Shown piece by piece: positions 54,595 through 64,000 of a stretch of 64,000 bases of DNA; position 1 is the stretch's first letter, and each line of letters begins with the position of its first letter. The notes below the pieces were generated by a model. That model did not search any database. It was given only the letters and a program-made list of their open reading frames with translations, and was not told where the DNA came from. The stretch lies in assembly GCA_903858275.1 (NCBI GenBank), contig CAIOIC010000023.1:1-64000 (forward strand), in the 5' to 3' direction. The position numbers and the translations under genes are program-made. Origin of the DNA: an uncultured Verrucomicrobia subdivision 3 bacterium (lineage in GTDB: Bacteria; Verrucomicrobiota; Verrucomicrobiia; Limisphaerales; UBA11358).

Positions 54595-56172
54595 TCAAAC
54601 GATTTCTAACACGTCGCTTTCGCAGGAGGCGTATTTTTCCAGCAGTTGGTCGTAAATCTTGGCGGCTTTCTTATCCGGATGGATTTCGCTGCCGGGCACC
54701 GGCTTGGTGAAGCTGGCGACGAGCTTGTCCCACTTGGGACTTTTTCCGGTGTGGACCAGGAAGCCATGAGCCGCCTGCAGCGCCGCTCCGAGCGCGGCGC
54801 TTTTGGAAACTTCGATGCGCAGCACGCTGCAATTCATAACGTCGGCCAGCACTTGCAGGAGTTGCGGATTACTGGAGGCGCCGCCGGTGACAAAGATTTT
54901 TTCCGGTGCGACCTGCATCCATTGCGAATGCAGCCGCATGGACAGCATCTGCGCTTCAAAAATGGCGCGGCAGTTGGCGGCGACATTTTTTTCGTCGAGA
55001 TCGAAACGGTGGATGCCCGGCTTGGTGCGCGGGACAATTTCCGCCTCGAACCACGGCAGGAGCACGCCGTCATTGTTGCCGGACGGAGTGGAGGCGACGT
55101 GTTCGCCGAATTTTTTCCAGTCAGAAATTTTGTAGAGCTCGCGGATTTTTTCGCGGGCGAGCGAGCCGTTTTTGAAACAGATGAGCGTCATGTAGTCGCC
55201 GGTGGGCGAACCGAAGACGTGGCCTTCGCCATTCTCGTCGGTATGGGCTTGTGCCATCGTGCCGAAGAAGGTGTCGCTGGTGCCGAGGCTGATGGCGACC
55301 TGACCGGGCTTGACGAGGCCGAGGCCGATGACGCTCGCGGGATTGTCGCCGGTCCAGACGGTGGCAAGAGCTTCGGGATTGAGGCCGTATTTCTGGACAA
55401 AATAAGGACTGACCGGGCCAACGACATGACCGGAGGGCGCGAGGGTCGGCAGCTTTTTGACGAGGCTGGGCGCGGTGGCCTTGACGGCGTCGTGGTTCCA
55501 ATTTTTTTTGCGGATGTCCATGAGGTTCATCCCTGCGCCGTCGCCGAAATCAATCGGTGCGATTTTGCCGGCGAGGATTGACGCCATGAAGGAGCTGACC
55601 AGCGCGATATGCGTGGTCTTTTCGTAGGCTTTGGGTTCGGTCTTGTAAAATTTGCGGACCTGCGGGCCGGTGAAGCGCTCGAAGGTGTCCGAGCCCGTGC
55701 GCGAGGCGGTGAACTTGATGCCGCCGAGTTTTTTGCGGATCTCGGCGCATTCCTTGGCGGTGGATGAATCCATCCAGATGGGCGAGGTCTTGCGCGAAAA
55801 AATGCCATCGAGGTTTTCGACCAGGGATTTTTTTGGGTTCAGATTGGCCAGCGCTTCGGCGGCTTTTTCAGTGAGGTAAACCGAGCCGTGCTGCTGTCCG
55901 CTGCCGCTAATAGCGATGATTTTACCAAGGGCGACCTTGTCTTTTTTCATCTGAGCGAATAGCAAGTCAAGCGCGGCAGCCCAAAGCAGCGGCGAGCTAT
56001 GCTTCACAAGCGGGTCGCGATTCGGAAGCACGCCGTTCTTGGTTTTGAACTGCGGCAGCGCCTGATCGAAGTTCAGCGATTTTTCGTAAATCACCTTGCC
56101 GGCGTCGAGGTCGATGATGACGGCGCTCAAGCTTTGCGTGCTGGAATCGAGTCCGAGAAAAAGTTTGGCCAT
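54595..56172 (-). CDS. xylB: FGGY-family carbohydrate kinase, xylulokinase-like
   Basis: 525 residues from ATG 56172 (longer frame to 56220 rejected because the actin-like fold starts at LFLGLDSSTQS). ATP and sugar-binding motifs include ISGSGQQHGSVYL, TGDNPASVIGLGLVKPGQVAISLGTSDTFFG and FVTGGASSNPQLLQVLADV, matching xylulokinases. It would phosphorylate D-xylulose. No xylose isomerase or transporter lies nearby, so the gene stands alone and may serve another pentulose. It is convergent with rmuC. Confidence 0.85.
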   Translation of the reverse strand: MAKLFLGLDSSTQSLSAVIIDLDAGKVIYEKSLNFDQALPQFKTKNGVLPNRDPLVKHSSPLLWAAALDLLFAQMKKDKVALGKIIAISGSGQQHGSVYLTEKAAEALANLNPKKSLVENLDGIFSRKTSPIWMDSSTAKECAEIRKKLGGIKFTASRTGSDTFERFTGPQVRKFYKTEPKAYEKTTHIALVSSFMASILAGKIAPIDFGDGAGMNLMDIRKKNWNHDAVKATAPSLVKKLPTLAPSGHVVGPVSPYFVQKYGLNPEALATVWTGDNPASVIGLGLVKPGQVAISLGTSDTFFGTMAQAHTDENGEGHVFGSPTGDYMTLICFKNGSLAREKIRELYKISDWKKFGEHVASTPSGNNDGVLLPWFEAEIVPRTKPGIHRFDLDEKNVAANCRAIFEAQMLSMRLHSQWMQVAPEKIFVTGGASSNPQLLQVLADVMNCSVLRIEVSKSAALGAALQAAHGFLVHTGKSPKWDKLVASFTKPVPGSEIHPDKKAAKIYDQLLEKYASCESDVLEIV

Positions 56173-56299
56173 GTGATTAAAATAGATTGTCCGCGACTGA
56201 AACGGGAAGCATACCCGCAACCCGAGTGAATGAAAAGCCTGTATTTATTGGTGAAAGCAGTTGCCTGTAACGCCAAATAATTTTCCAGATAAACGAGAC

Positions 56300-57211
56300 T
56301 TAAATCTGGAAATCCAGCGCGGTGTTTTTCTGCTTCTCCAGCACGCGCATATCCAGGCCGTCATAGATGACCAGCGAATTCGGCTGGACGCTGTCCATGA
56401 TGAACACGTTGCCGCCAATGGTGCTGCCCGCGCCGATGATGGTTTCGCCGCCGAGAATGGTCGCGCCCGGATAAATGGTCACATTGTCCTCGATGGTTGG
56501 ATGGCGTTTCTTGCCGCGCAGCAACTGACCGGCGGCGGTGGATTTCGCACCGAGGGTCACGCCGTGATACATCTTCACATGGTTGCCGATGATGGCGGTC
56601 TCGCCAACCACCGTGCCGGTGCAGTGGTCCACGAAAAAGTGCGTGCCGATCTTCGCGCCCGGATGCAGGTCCATGCCCGTGCGTGCGTGCGCCCATTCGC
56701 TCATGATGCGCGGGATTAGTGCGATGTTCTTCCGGTAAAGCTCATGTGCCAGCCGTTGCACGGAAATCGCCTCGATGAACGGATAGGAGACAATGATTTC
56801 TTCTTTGCTGGCCGCGGCCGGATCGCCGTTGAATGCCGCTTCCACGTCGGTTTGCAACACCTCGCGGAGGCACGGCAGGCCGCCAAGAAATTCGGTCGTC
56901 AGCTTGTGCGCCTCGGCGGTAATGTCTTTTTTCTTCAAGCCATCAGGCGGCTGATATTCCAGGCTCTTGCGGATTTCATCCTCCAGTTCGCCGAAAACCG
57001 AATCCAGCAACGCCGCCGTCTTGACCTTGATTTCCGATGAGTGAATCAGTTTTTCATCAAAGAAACCGGGAAACAGCAGCCGCAATAAGTCCTGCGTGAT
57101 GGCCGTGATGGCGCGCTTCGACGGCAGGTTTTTGCCGTCGAGATGGTTGATACCGCCGAACTGCGCGTAGGACGCGACGAGGTCATTGGTGAGCTTGGTA
57201 ACCGTTTCCAC
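56300..57211 (-). CDS. cysE: Serine O-acetyltransferase
   Basis: 303 residues. The N-terminal helical domain is followed by a left-handed beta-helix of hexapeptide repeats from about 180 (MDLHPGAKIGTHFFVDHCTG, VVGETAIIGNHVKMYHGVTL, GATILGGETIIGAGSTIGGN). The catalytic His-Asp pair is in VDH. It transfers acetyl from acetyl-CoA to serine as the first step of cysteine synthesis. The size and long N-terminus fit the EpsC-like bacterial group. No cysK neighbour is present in the window. Confidence 0.92.
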   Translation of the reverse strand: METVTKLTNDLVASYAQFGGINHLDGKNLPSKRAITAITQDLLRLLFPGFFDEKLIHSSEIKVKTAALLDSVFGELEDEIRKSLEYQPPDGLKKKDITAEAHKLTTEFLGGLPCLREVLQTDVEAAFNGDPAAASKEEIIVSYPFIEAISVQRLAHELYRKNIALIPRIMSEWAHARTGMDLHPGAKIGTHFFVDHCTGTVVGETAIIGNHVKMYHGVTLGAKSTAAGQLLRGKKRHPTIEDNVTIYPGATILGGETIIGAGSTIGGNVFIMDSVQPNSLVIYDGLDMRVLEKQKNTALDFQI

Positions 57212-57292
57212 GGCGAAAAACTACCACGAAGCCGCGAAGGCGCAAAACTATAAAGCTGGGCTGATTTTTGGCGTGACTTGGCAATATTGGAA

Positions 57293-58603
57293 ATGTCTAA
57301 TCACTCGATGAACCTCCGCCGAACCTCCATCTTCGCTCTCTCTCTACTAGCCACATCACTTAATCTTTTGTGGGCGGCGCCAGCCCCAAACACCATCGCC
57401 GCCCAGCCGGATCACCCTAATGGTGTTTACAAGGAAGGAGAGAAAATCAATTGGACCGTCAGCGTGCCATCCAAGGATGGACAGCACTTAAGCAGCGTTT
57501 CCTATATCATCAAGAGAAATGGAGTCACCGAGGTGGCCAAAGGAAAACTTCCTTTGACCGACAACAAGGCCACCCTGTCCTTCACGCCCGAGGGTTTCGG
57601 TTCCGAGTTGGTTTTGTTCACGGCGGGTGAACCACCCAACAACATCAAGGGGATTTGCGGCGCGGTGGTAGCTCCGGAAAAATTCACGCAAGGAACTCCG
57701 TGCCCGGAGGATTTTGATGCGTTCTGGCAGGGCAAAATCAAGCAGCTTAAAGCCATCCCCGCCAATCCGGTGTTGGTATCCGCTCCGAGTGAAAAAGAGG
57801 GCGTGGAGTATTCCAAGATCACAATGGACAACATCAACGGCACCCGTGTTTACGGCCAGATTGCCCGTCCCGCCAAGGGAACGAAATTCCCCGCCATTCT
57901 TCAGGTTCAATACGCGGGAGTTTATCCGTTGCAAAAAGGTTGGGTCACTGGGAGGGCCGCCAGTGGCTGGCTGGCCATGAATATCATCGCTCACGATATT
58001 CCCATCGATGAGAAACAGGAGTTTTATGACAACCTAGCCAAAGGCTCCTTGTTGAACTACACGCGCATTGGTGAACCGGACCGCGAAACCTCCTACTTCG
58101 TTAGAATGCTCCTCGCCTGTTATCGTGCCGCTGAATATCTCTCAACGCGTCCCGACTGGGATGGCCGGGTTTTGGTGGTGACCGGCAACAGCCAGGGCGG
58201 ACTGCAATCGTTCGCGACGGCCGCTTTGTTTCCAAAAATGACGGGAGTCATCGTGGGGGTTCCCGCCGGATGCAATGCCGTTCCCGCAAAGGATCAGCCA
58301 CTTGGCTGGCCGTATTGGATTCAACCGAACCAAAACCCGAAGGTTTCGAAAACGGCGCCCTATTTTGATGCCGCAACTTTTGCGGCCCGGGTAAAATGCC
58401 CTGTGCTGATTGGGGTCGGACTCTCCGATGTTACCTCTCCTCCGTGGGGAGTCTATTCTGCCTTCAATCAGACCAAGGGGCCAAAAGAAATTGTTCCCAT
58501 GCCAAGCGCCGAACATAGGGGGCGACATGATGCCTTTGATCAACGCTCGAAGGCGTGGCTAGAGGCTTTGGCAAAAGGGAATCCTCCTCCGATACAGCAC
58601 TAA
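57293..58603 (+). CDS. Secreted acetyl-xylan-esterase-like (CE7/AXE1) hydrolase
   Basis: 436 residues from ATG 57293 (ATG 57308 also possible; the TTG at 57278 is unlikely). A Sec signal ends near LWA-A. An N-terminal beta-domain precedes the alpha/beta hydrolase: nucleophile Ser in TGNSQGGLQS, acid Asp in GVGLSDVTSP and His in EHRGRHDAF. It removes acetyl groups from a polysaccharide. Its stop is followed directly by the GTG of the lyase-like gene, so the two form an operon. Confidence 0.8.
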   Translation: MSNHSMNLRRTSIFALSLLATSLNLLWAAPAPNTIAAQPDHPNGVYKEGEKINWTVSVPSKDGQHLSSVSYIIKRNGVTEVAKGKLPLTDNKATLSFTPEGFGSELVLFTAGEPPNNIKGICGAVVAPEKFTQGTPCPEDFDAFWQGKIKQLKAIPANPVLVSAPSEKEGVEYSKITMDNINGTRVYGQIARPAKGTKFPAILQVQYAGVYPLQKGWVTGRAASGWLAMNIIAHDIPIDEKQEFYDNLAKGSLLNYTRIGEPDRETSYFVRMLLACYRAAEYLSTRPDWDGRVLVVTGNSQGGLQSFATAALFPKMTGVIVGVPAGCNAVPAKDQPLGWPYWIQPNQNPKVSKTAPYFDAATFAARVKCPVLIGVGLSDVTSPPWGVYSAFNQTKGPKEIVPMPSAEHRGRHDAFDQRSKAWLEALAKGNPPPIQH

Positions 58604-60601
58604 GTGACTACTAAACACCTCCTGTCCATTGCCCTGCTTGCCACCGCCACGCTGACTCATGCACAGACAGCAAATAAGCCGGCAAAGTCGGTTCCCTGGC
58701 CGGGAATAGTTGAGTTGCCAGCTTTTAAGCACATCAACCCCGCCCAAGCCTTTTCGGAATACAAAGTCTATACCGCACAGGGCTCTCCGATTCGAATACC
58801 GCGTGAGGATTGGGCTCGCGCCCGGCAGCTTGTGCAGCAAGATCCGGCCTGGCAGGCATGGCTAAAAAAAACACGCGCGGCCATGGATGACTGGATGGCC
58901 AAGCGGCGGGATCATGTTGAGTGGACCTGCGGATGGTTTCATGATTTTGTGAGTCCCAAGGACGGCTCCCAACTCATTTGGACCCCTGAATTTCCCGGTG
59001 CCACCCTTGCCAGCAAATCGGATCCAGCCGCCAAGGTCACTCCCAAAATCTTGGGCGGCTGGGTCTTTGCCTTCCGGAGCGCTCATGCCAACAAGATGGC
59101 TGAGGCCGCCCGGCTCTACCGCCTCACCGGCGAGAAAAATTATGCGGAATGGGCGGCCGCGCAGCTTGATTTTTACGCCGACCATTACACCGAGTGGCCG
59201 GTGTTTCGCGGCTCCTCCCGGATCATGTGGCAAAGTCTGGATGAGGCCGTAAACCTCATCAAATATGTCCAGACTGCGCGATTTCTGGGTGATTTTGCCA
59301 CCCCGGAACGCAAAGCCAAGTGGAAGGGAAAACTCTTCAAGCCGAACGCCGAACTTTTGGAGCGAACCGGCCAAACCATTCAAAACATCCCCTGCTGGCA
59401 ACGTTCGGCTGAAGCCGTGACGGCCTTGTATTGCAATGACGAGGCGCTCTGGAATCAGGCGGTGAATGGGCCTTTTGGCATCCGGAGCCAGGTCACCAAG
59501 GGAATTTCCGACGATTACATCTGGTATGAACAGTCCATGGGATACAACGCCTATGTGGTTCTGGCGCTGGTGCCATTTTTTCGGGAAGCGCTGGTGTCGG
59601 GACGGGGGGAAAGCCTTCGCCCCATCATGGAGGCGGTGGAGAACCTGATGCTGGCCCCGATGGCCATGCGTTTCCCGAACGGGCAGGTTCCCAACCCAGC
59701 GGATTCTGGAAAGGCAGGGATGGTCCCTGATTGGGCGGTGTTACTGGAAACAGCCGATATATTCCCAACCAGATTAAGCCTCCAAAAGCTGTCCTCGACC
59801 AAAAACTGGATGACCCTGCTAGATTCCCCAGCTCCAGATTCCGGCGGCATGACGCTTCCACCCGTGGTGAGCCGTAAAATGGAAGCGACACGCTTCGCCA
59901 TTTTGCATGCCGCACCCTGGCAGGTTTATTTACACTTCGGCCAACTCGGAAACGCCCATGCCCAAGCGGAAGCACTCAACTATGAAGCCTTTTATGACAA
60001 TACTGATGTCACCCACGACCCCGGCACCGTCGGTTATGGCTCACCCTTGAGCGGCGGTTATTATCGCAAAGGCGTTTGTGCCAATATGCCACTGGTGGAT
60101 GGACTAGGACAAGAGGGGTGGCATCCGGGTCGCCTGGATAAGTTCAGTTCCACCTCCGTCACCGCCAGCCAGCCGCTATATCGTAAAAATGCCGAAGCTT
60201 CACGCACCCTCACCATTAATGGAAATCAATTGAGCGATACCGCAACCATCCGCGCGCTGGATCAAAAAAATCATGCGCTTGGTTTCGTGCTGAATCTTCA
60301 GGGAAAGGTGCGCTTGCCCGAAGCCTTTGCGGACAATCCATCGTTTGGGTCAACCTGGAAGCAAACCGGTTTTGAGTATTGGACCAAGCCGCGCACCGCC
60401 CGTTTCAAGGACAAGGCGGTTTTATTCGTTGATTATAAAGGTCTGCTTCTTCGTGTAGAGCTGAAACTGGCGGGAGAATTCACGCTCACCTGTAGCTCAG
60501 CCCCCGACTATCCGCCCGCCCGGCGCGATGCGCTGTATCTGGAGGCTCAAGGACAAACCGCCACATTGGAAACGCGTTTCAGTCCAATGCTAAATCAATA
60601 A
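58604..60601 (+). CDS. Secreted alginate-lyase/heparinase II/III-like polysaccharide lyase
   Basis: 665 residues from GTG 58604, immediately after the esterase stop. A leader ends LTHA-Q. An alpha/alpha-toroid alginate-lyase-like domain (about 60-380; GGWVFAFRSAHANKMAEAARLYRLTG, FRGSSRIMWQSLDEA, QNIPCWQRSAE) leads to a heparinase II/III-type beta-sheet domain (about 400-640; FGQLGNAHAQAEALNYEAFY, DVTHDPGTVGYGSPLSGGYYRKG). His and Tyr in those stretches suit the lyase mechanism. It cleaves an acidic polysaccharide by beta-elimination, feeding uronate products to GH105-type enzymes. Confidence 0.75.
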   Translation: MTTKHLLSIALLATATLTHAQTANKPAKSVPWPGIVELPAFKHINPAQAFSEYKVYTAQGSPIRIPREDWARARQLVQQDPAWQAWLKKTRAAMDDWMAKRRDHVEWTCGWFHDFVSPKDGSQLIWTPEFPGATLASKSDPAAKVTPKILGGWVFAFRSAHANKMAEAARLYRLTGEKNYAEWAAAQLDFYADHYTEWPVFRGSSRIMWQSLDEAVNLIKYVQTARFLGDFATPERKAKWKGKLFKPNAELLERTGQTIQNIPCWQRSAEAVTALYCNDEALWNQAVNGPFGIRSQVTKGISDDYIWYEQSMGYNAYVVLALVPFFREALVSGRGESLRPIMEAVENLMLAPMAMRFPNGQVPNPADSGKAGMVPDWAVLLETADIFPTRLSLQKLSSTKNWMTLLDSPAPDSGGMTLPPVVSRKMEATRFAILHAAPWQVYLHFGQLGNAHAQAEALNYEAFYDNTDVTHDPGTVGYGSPLSGGYYRKGVCANMPLVDGLGQEGWHPGRLDKFSSTSVTASQPLYRKNAEASRTLTINGNQLSDTATIRALDQKNHALGFVLNLQGKVRLPEAFADNPSFGSTWKQTGFEYWTKPRTARFKDKAVLFVDYKGLLLRVELKLAGEFTLTCSSAPDYPPARRDALYLEAQGQTATLETRFSPMLNQ

Positions 60602-60715
60602 TCCCATATAAATCCCTCAAAAACGAAGGCCAATGCTATTGGCTGTTCTGTCAAAGAGGGTTGGCAGCACTAAGAAATTACCAATTCCGCGCTTGTCGTC
60701 TTGCGGGAAACAACA

Positions 60716-60745
60716 TTGACAGGTTTTACTAACACATGGCATGAT
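60716..60745 (+). promoter_or_regulatory. Sigma70-like promoter upstream of ctaB
   Basis: A consensus -35 TTGACA (60716-60721), 18-bp spacer and CATGAT (60740-60745) as -10, about 45 bp before the ctaB start. No competing element is obvious. Confidence 0.5.
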
Positions 60746-60790
60746 AGGATGAATTAGCTGTGATTCTCATCACGGCTTTTACACCAACGA

Positions 60791-61693
60791 ATGAAATCAT
60801 CGGCGGAAGCATTTGTCTCAACGACCGGCGCGGAAAGAAATCTCGCGGCGGTTTTGGCGGATTTGATCAAGGCGCGGCTCACCGCGTTGGTGCTGCTTAC
60901 CACCTTCGTGGGCTTTTACCTTGGCGAACGCGGAACGGTAAATTTTCTGCTGATGTTTCACGCGCTGTTCGGCACGGCGCTCGTCGCGTCCGGCGCGGCG
61001 GCGTTGAACCAGTGGCTCGAACGCGACTACGATGCGAAGATGCGCCGCACTGTCAGTCGCCCACTGCCGAGCGGACGTTTGCAGCCGGTAACAGCGGCGA
61101 TTTTCGGCGGCGCATGCTCGGTGATGGGGCTGATTTATCTGGCCGTTTTGGTGAATCCGCTCACGAGTGTTGTCGGTGCGGTCACTTCCGTCAGTTATCT
61201 TTTCATTTACACGCCGCTCAAGCGCGTGACTTGGGTGAATACGCTCGTCGGCGCGATTCCCGGCGCTTTACCACCGCTAATGGGTTGGACGGCGGCGCGG
61301 AATGAATTGAGCGGCGAAGGCTGGGCGCTATTTGCCATCTTGGCGTTCTGGCAGATTCCACATTTCATGGCCATCGCCTGGCTGTATCGGGATGAATATG
61401 CCAAAGCCGGCTTTGTCATGCTGCCCAACGTTGAGTCAGGAGGCAGTCGCACAGCGCAACAGGCGGTGAGCAACACCATTGCCCTCCTGCTGGCGAGTTT
61501 GTGTCCGTTTGCCTTCGGGCTGAATGGAAAAGTTTATCTCGCCGTCGCGCTTGTGCTTGGTGCGGGATATTTTTTCTGCGCGGTTCGCTTCGCGCGGCAA
61601 TTGACGGCGCCGCGGGCGCGCCAGTTGTTTCTGGCGTCCATCATTTACCTGCCGCTGCTGATCGCGGCGCTGGTCGGCAACAAAGTGAAATAA
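60791..61693 (+). CDS. ctaB: Protoheme IX farnesyltransferase (heme O synthase)
   Basis: 300 residues, family length, about eight membrane helices. It adds a farnesyl group to heme B to give heme O for the oxidase encoded just downstream. The prenyltransferase motif is LNQWLERDYDAKMRRTVSRP (NxxxDxxxD type), with a second Asp-rich segment YRDEYAKAGFVML. The 6-bp gap to ctaD shows an operon. The start at ATG 60791 gives a normal N-terminus. Confidence 0.93.
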   Translation: MKSSAEAFVSTTGAERNLAAVLADLIKARLTALVLLTTFVGFYLGERGTVNFLLMFHALFGTALVASGAAALNQWLERDYDAKMRRTVSRPLPSGRLQPVTAAIFGGACSVMGLIYLAVLVNPLTSVVGAVTSVSYLFIYTPLKRVTWVNTLVGAIPGALPPLMGWTAARNELSGEGWALFAILAFWQIPHFMAIAWLYRDEYAKAGFVMLPNVESGGSRTAQQAVSNTIALLLASLCPFAFGLNGKVYLAVALVLGAGYFFCAVRFARQLTAPRARQLFLASIIYLPLLIAALVGNKVK

Positions 61694-61699
61694 GATTCT

Positions 61700-63571
61700 A
61701 TGCAGGCAAACGTCCAACAATTCCCGCCGTTCCGTGAAATTTCCGCTCCAGACGCGCACGGCGGGCACGGCCACCATGAACATCCGGAGCTGAATTTCTG
61801 GCAGAAATACATTTTCTCCACCGACCACAAGGTCATCGGCATTCAATACGGTTTCATGTCGCTGCTCTTCATGCTGTTTGGATTCTTCCTGATGCTGCTC
61901 ATGCGCTGGCAGATTGCGCATCCGGGCGTGCCGGTGCCGGTGTTCGGCCCGCTGCTCGAAAAAATCCTCGGCCAGCCGGCGGCGCACGGCGCGATTTCGC
62001 CAGATTTATATAATTCCTTCGGCGCGATGCACGGCACGATCATGGTGTTTCTGGGCGTGGTGCCGCTGGCGTTCGCGGCCTTCGGCAACTACGTCACGCC
62101 GCTGATGATCGGGGCGCCGGACATGGCGTTTCCCAAGCTGAACATGGCGAGCTTCCACGCGTTTTTCCTCGGCGGCGTGGTGATGCTGGTGAGTTTTTTC
62201 ATCCCCGGCGGCGCGGCGCAGGCGGGCTGGACTTCGTATTCGCCGCTGGCGACGACCATTCCGACGCACGGCCAGGCGTTCTGGCTGGTGGGCATGGTTT
62301 TGCTCATCACCTCGTCGCTGCTCGGCGCGGTGAATTTTATTGCGACCATCATCCAACTGCGCGCGCCCGGCATGACCTGGATGCGGATGCCGTTTTTCGT
62401 CTGGGCGCAGTTTGTCACGGCGTTCATCTTATTGCTGGCGTTTCCGCCGCTCGAAGCAGCCGGGGTTTTGCAGCTGATGGACAATGTCGCCGGCACGAGC
62501 TTCTTCCTGCCCACCGGTCTGGCGGTCGGCGGCCAGCTGGCCGAACGCAGCGGCGGCGGCAGCCCGCTGCTGTGGCAGCATTTGTTCTGGTTTCTGGGCC
62601 ATCCGGAAGTTTACGTTTTGATCCTGCCGGCGATGGGCATCGTGGCCGAAATCATCGCCAACAACACGCGCAAGCCGCTGTGGGGTTACAAATCCTTGGT
62701 GTATTCCGCGCTGTTCGTGGGCTTCCTGTCATTCATCGTCTGGGCGCACCATATGTATCTGACCGGCATGGGTCAGAAAATCGCCACGTTTTTCCAGGCG
62801 ACGACGATGATCATCTCGATTCCATCGGTCATCATTTTGACGTGCATGTTTCTGTCGCTTTGGGGCGGCTCCATCCGCATCAACACGCCGATGCTGTTTG
62901 CGCTGGGATTTTTGCCGATGTTCGGCATCGGGGGCCTCACCGGCCTGCCGCTCGGCCTCGCGGCGACGGATTTGTATCTGCACGACACCTATTACATCAT
63001 CGCGCACTTCCATTACGTCGTTGCGCCGGGGACGATTTTTGCGCTGTTTGCCGGCGTGTATTTCTGGTTCCCGAAAATGACCGGGCGACGCATGAGCGAA
63101 TTCTGGGGCCGCGTGCATTTCTGGTGCTCGCTCACGTTCATGAACATCGTGTTCATGCCGATGTTCGCGCAAGGCATCAAGGGCATGCTGCGTCGCATGA
63201 GCGATGGCGGGGTGAACTACGCCGCTTCCCGCGTGCCGAACGCCATTGACGCCCTGCCCGGCAGCGTGATGCAATTAAACGGCTGGATTCTCTGGGCCGC
63301 CATCGCGCTGGGCATTGCGCAAATACCATTCATCATCAATCTATTTTGGAGCATCAGCCACGGCGAAAAAGTGAACAGCGACAATCCCTGGAACGCGACC
63401 ACGCTGGACTGGCGGACGCCCACGCCGCCGCCCCACGGGAACTTTACCCACGAGCCGCAGGTCGTTCGCGGACCTTACGAATACAGCGCGCCCGGCCACG
63501 CCACAGATTTTACGCCACAGGATGAAGCGGGAAGTGCTTCCGCGCCGAAACCCCCAACCGCGCACCACTGA
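61700..63571 (+). CDS. ctaD: Cytochrome c oxidase subunit I
   Basis: 623 residues, twelve helices. It contains heme a, heme a3 and CuB. Ligands are visible: H111 (GAMHGTIMVF), H301 and Y305 (GHPEVY, cross-linked pair), H350-H351 (AHHMYLTGM), and H436 and H438 (YIIAHFHYV). The GHPEV glutamate of the D-channel marks an A-type oxidase. The C-terminal about 100 residues are hydrophilic. It is followed 6 bp later by ctaE. Confidence 0.96.
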   Translation: MQANVQQFPPFREISAPDAHGGHGHHEHPELNFWQKYIFSTDHKVIGIQYGFMSLLFMLFGFFLMLLMRWQIAHPGVPVPVFGPLLEKILGQPAAHGAISPDLYNSFGAMHGTIMVFLGVVPLAFAAFGNYVTPLMIGAPDMAFPKLNMASFHAFFLGGVVMLVSFFIPGGAAQAGWTSYSPLATTIPTHGQAFWLVGMVLLITSSLLGAVNFIATIIQLRAPGMTWMRMPFFVWAQFVTAFILLLAFPPLEAAGVLQLMDNVAGTSFFLPTGLAVGGQLAERSGGGSPLLWQHLFWFLGHPEVYVLILPAMGIVAEIIANNTRKPLWGYKSLVYSALFVGFLSFIVWAHHMYLTGMGQKIATFFQATTMIISIPSVIILTCMFLSLWGGSIRINTPMLFALGFLPMFGIGGLTGLPLGLAATDLYLHDTYYIIAHFHYVVAPGTIFALFAGVYFWFPKMTGRRMSEFWGRVHFWCSLTFMNIVFMPMFAQGIKGMLRRMSDGGVNYAASRVPNAIDALPGSVMQLNGWILWAAIALGIAQIPFIINLFWSISHGEKVNSDNPWNATTLDWRTPTPPPHGNFTHEPQVVRGPYEYSAPGHATDFTPQDEAGSASAPKPPTAHH

Positions 63572-63577
63572 TTTTCC

Positions 63578-64000
63578 ATGGAAATTCCCTACACAGTTCA
63601 AAACCGGCCGGACACCGGCATATACAACGCCAAGCTCGGCGTCTGGCTGTTTCTCGCGTCGGAAGTGATGCTCTTCGGCGGGCTTTTTTCCGCCTACGTT
63701 CTGCTGCGCGTGGGCGCCGCGCCCGGCGACTGGCCGCACGGCTGGCTCAATGTCACGCTCGGCACCGTCAACACCCTGCTGCTGGCGCTCTCCGCCATCA
63801 CCACACTGCTGGCTTGGGCCGCGTGCAAAGTGCGCGAGTTCGGAAAATTCAAATTCTTCCACGCCTGCACCATTCTGCTGGCGCTGACCTTTCTTGGAAT
63901 TAAAAGCTACGAATACCACGACAAGCTGACGCACTACGAAGCCCAATTGACCAACGGCAAGTTCGCCGACGGCCACTTCGTGAAAGAATCCAAGGACTTC
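63578..64000 (+). CDS. ctaE: Cytochrome c oxidase subunit III, N-terminal part (cut by window edge)
   Basis: The frame from ATG 63578 runs open to base 64000 (141 codons). KLGVWLFLASEVMLFGGLFSAYVLLR is the classic subunit III first helix, with TLGTVNTLLLALSAITTLLA as the next. The remainder is outside the window. The gene is co-transcribed with ctaD. Confidence 0.92.
   Translation, partial: MEIPYTVQNRPDTGIYNAKLGVWLFLASEVMLFGGLFSAYVLLRVGAAPGDWPHGWLNVTLGTVNTLLLALSAITTLLAWAACKVREFGKFKFFHACTILLALTFLGIKSYEYHDKLTHYEAQLTNGKFADGHFVKESKDF

Overview
The window looks like a chromosomal segment of a Verrucomicrobiota bacterium, probably from the Limisphaerales/Pedosphaerales side of the phylum. This is inferred from content, not from a search: many secreted glycoside hydrolases and parallel beta-helix proteins, Tat-exported enzymes, FAD-dependent oxidoreductase pairs, XylR-type and PocR-type AraC regulators, and short palindromic repeats whose translations include the peptide SRRERAGVRE. 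GC content is moderately high.

Layout. A tRNA-Leu(UAG) is cut by the left edge (1-39, minus). About 47 kb of carbohydrate catabolism follows, in three plus-strand blocks, each beside a minus-strand regulator of a different family. Block 1 (1441-17232; XylR-type regulator at 199-1341) holds an SDR, an MFS carrier, a metallo-beta-lactamase/enolase fusion, GH50-like, GH42-like and GH39-like enzymes, a beta-helix protein, a GH20-like enzyme and a second GH42-like paralogue. Block 2 (18283-29725; PocR-AraC regulator at 17205-18221) holds a beta-helix protein, two paralogous FAD oxidoreductases, a GH38 alpha-mannosidase, a ROK kinase, a URO-D-family protein, a SIS isomerase and a GPH-type symporter, nearly all overlapping or within about 15 bp. 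Block 3 (31082-47005; LacI regulator at 29918-31000) is mainly hexuronate-directed: beta-helix protein, RraA-like protein, GH105, SDR, mannonate dehydratase (uxuA), DUF6807 protein, Gfo/Idh/MocA oxidoreductase, ExuT-like carrier, a URO-D gene with an in-frame amber codon, an alpha-glucuronidase-like protein and a beta-helix/CBM9 protein.

How the genes may work together. Exported hydrolases and beta-helix enzymes trim an acidic, heterogeneous glycan. Three MFS carriers import the products. SDR, FAD and Gfo/Idh enzymes oxidise or reduce them, the dehydratases (UxuA and the enolase fusion) make 2-keto-3-deoxy acids, and the ROK, SIS and RraA-like proteins could channel these into central metabolism. 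No KdgK, KDPG aldolase or SusC/D pair lies in the window.

The right quarter is mostly non-catabolic: a broken ankyrin lipoprotein, a zinc-ribbon SDR, about 830 bp of repeats, a secreted protein with about nineteen 32-residue repeats, RidA, RmuC, a xylulokinase-like protein, serine acetyltransferase, an acetyl-xylan-esterase-like protein with an alginate/heparin-lyase-like protein, and the start of an aa3 cytochrome oxidase operon (ctaB, ctaD, partial ctaE).

Most notable observations: the metallo-beta-lactamase/enolase fusion; a 32-bp imperfect direct repeat (RraA end plus SDR start) bracketing the GH105 gene; a 31-codon relic of a Tat leader whose first 27 bases match another gene in the same block; the interrupted URO-D and ankyrin genes; a 163-bp MITE-like element abutting rmuC; and the 19-repeat solenoid protein. 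I found no CRISPR array, phage or transposase. All functions come from reading motifs; no database was searched.
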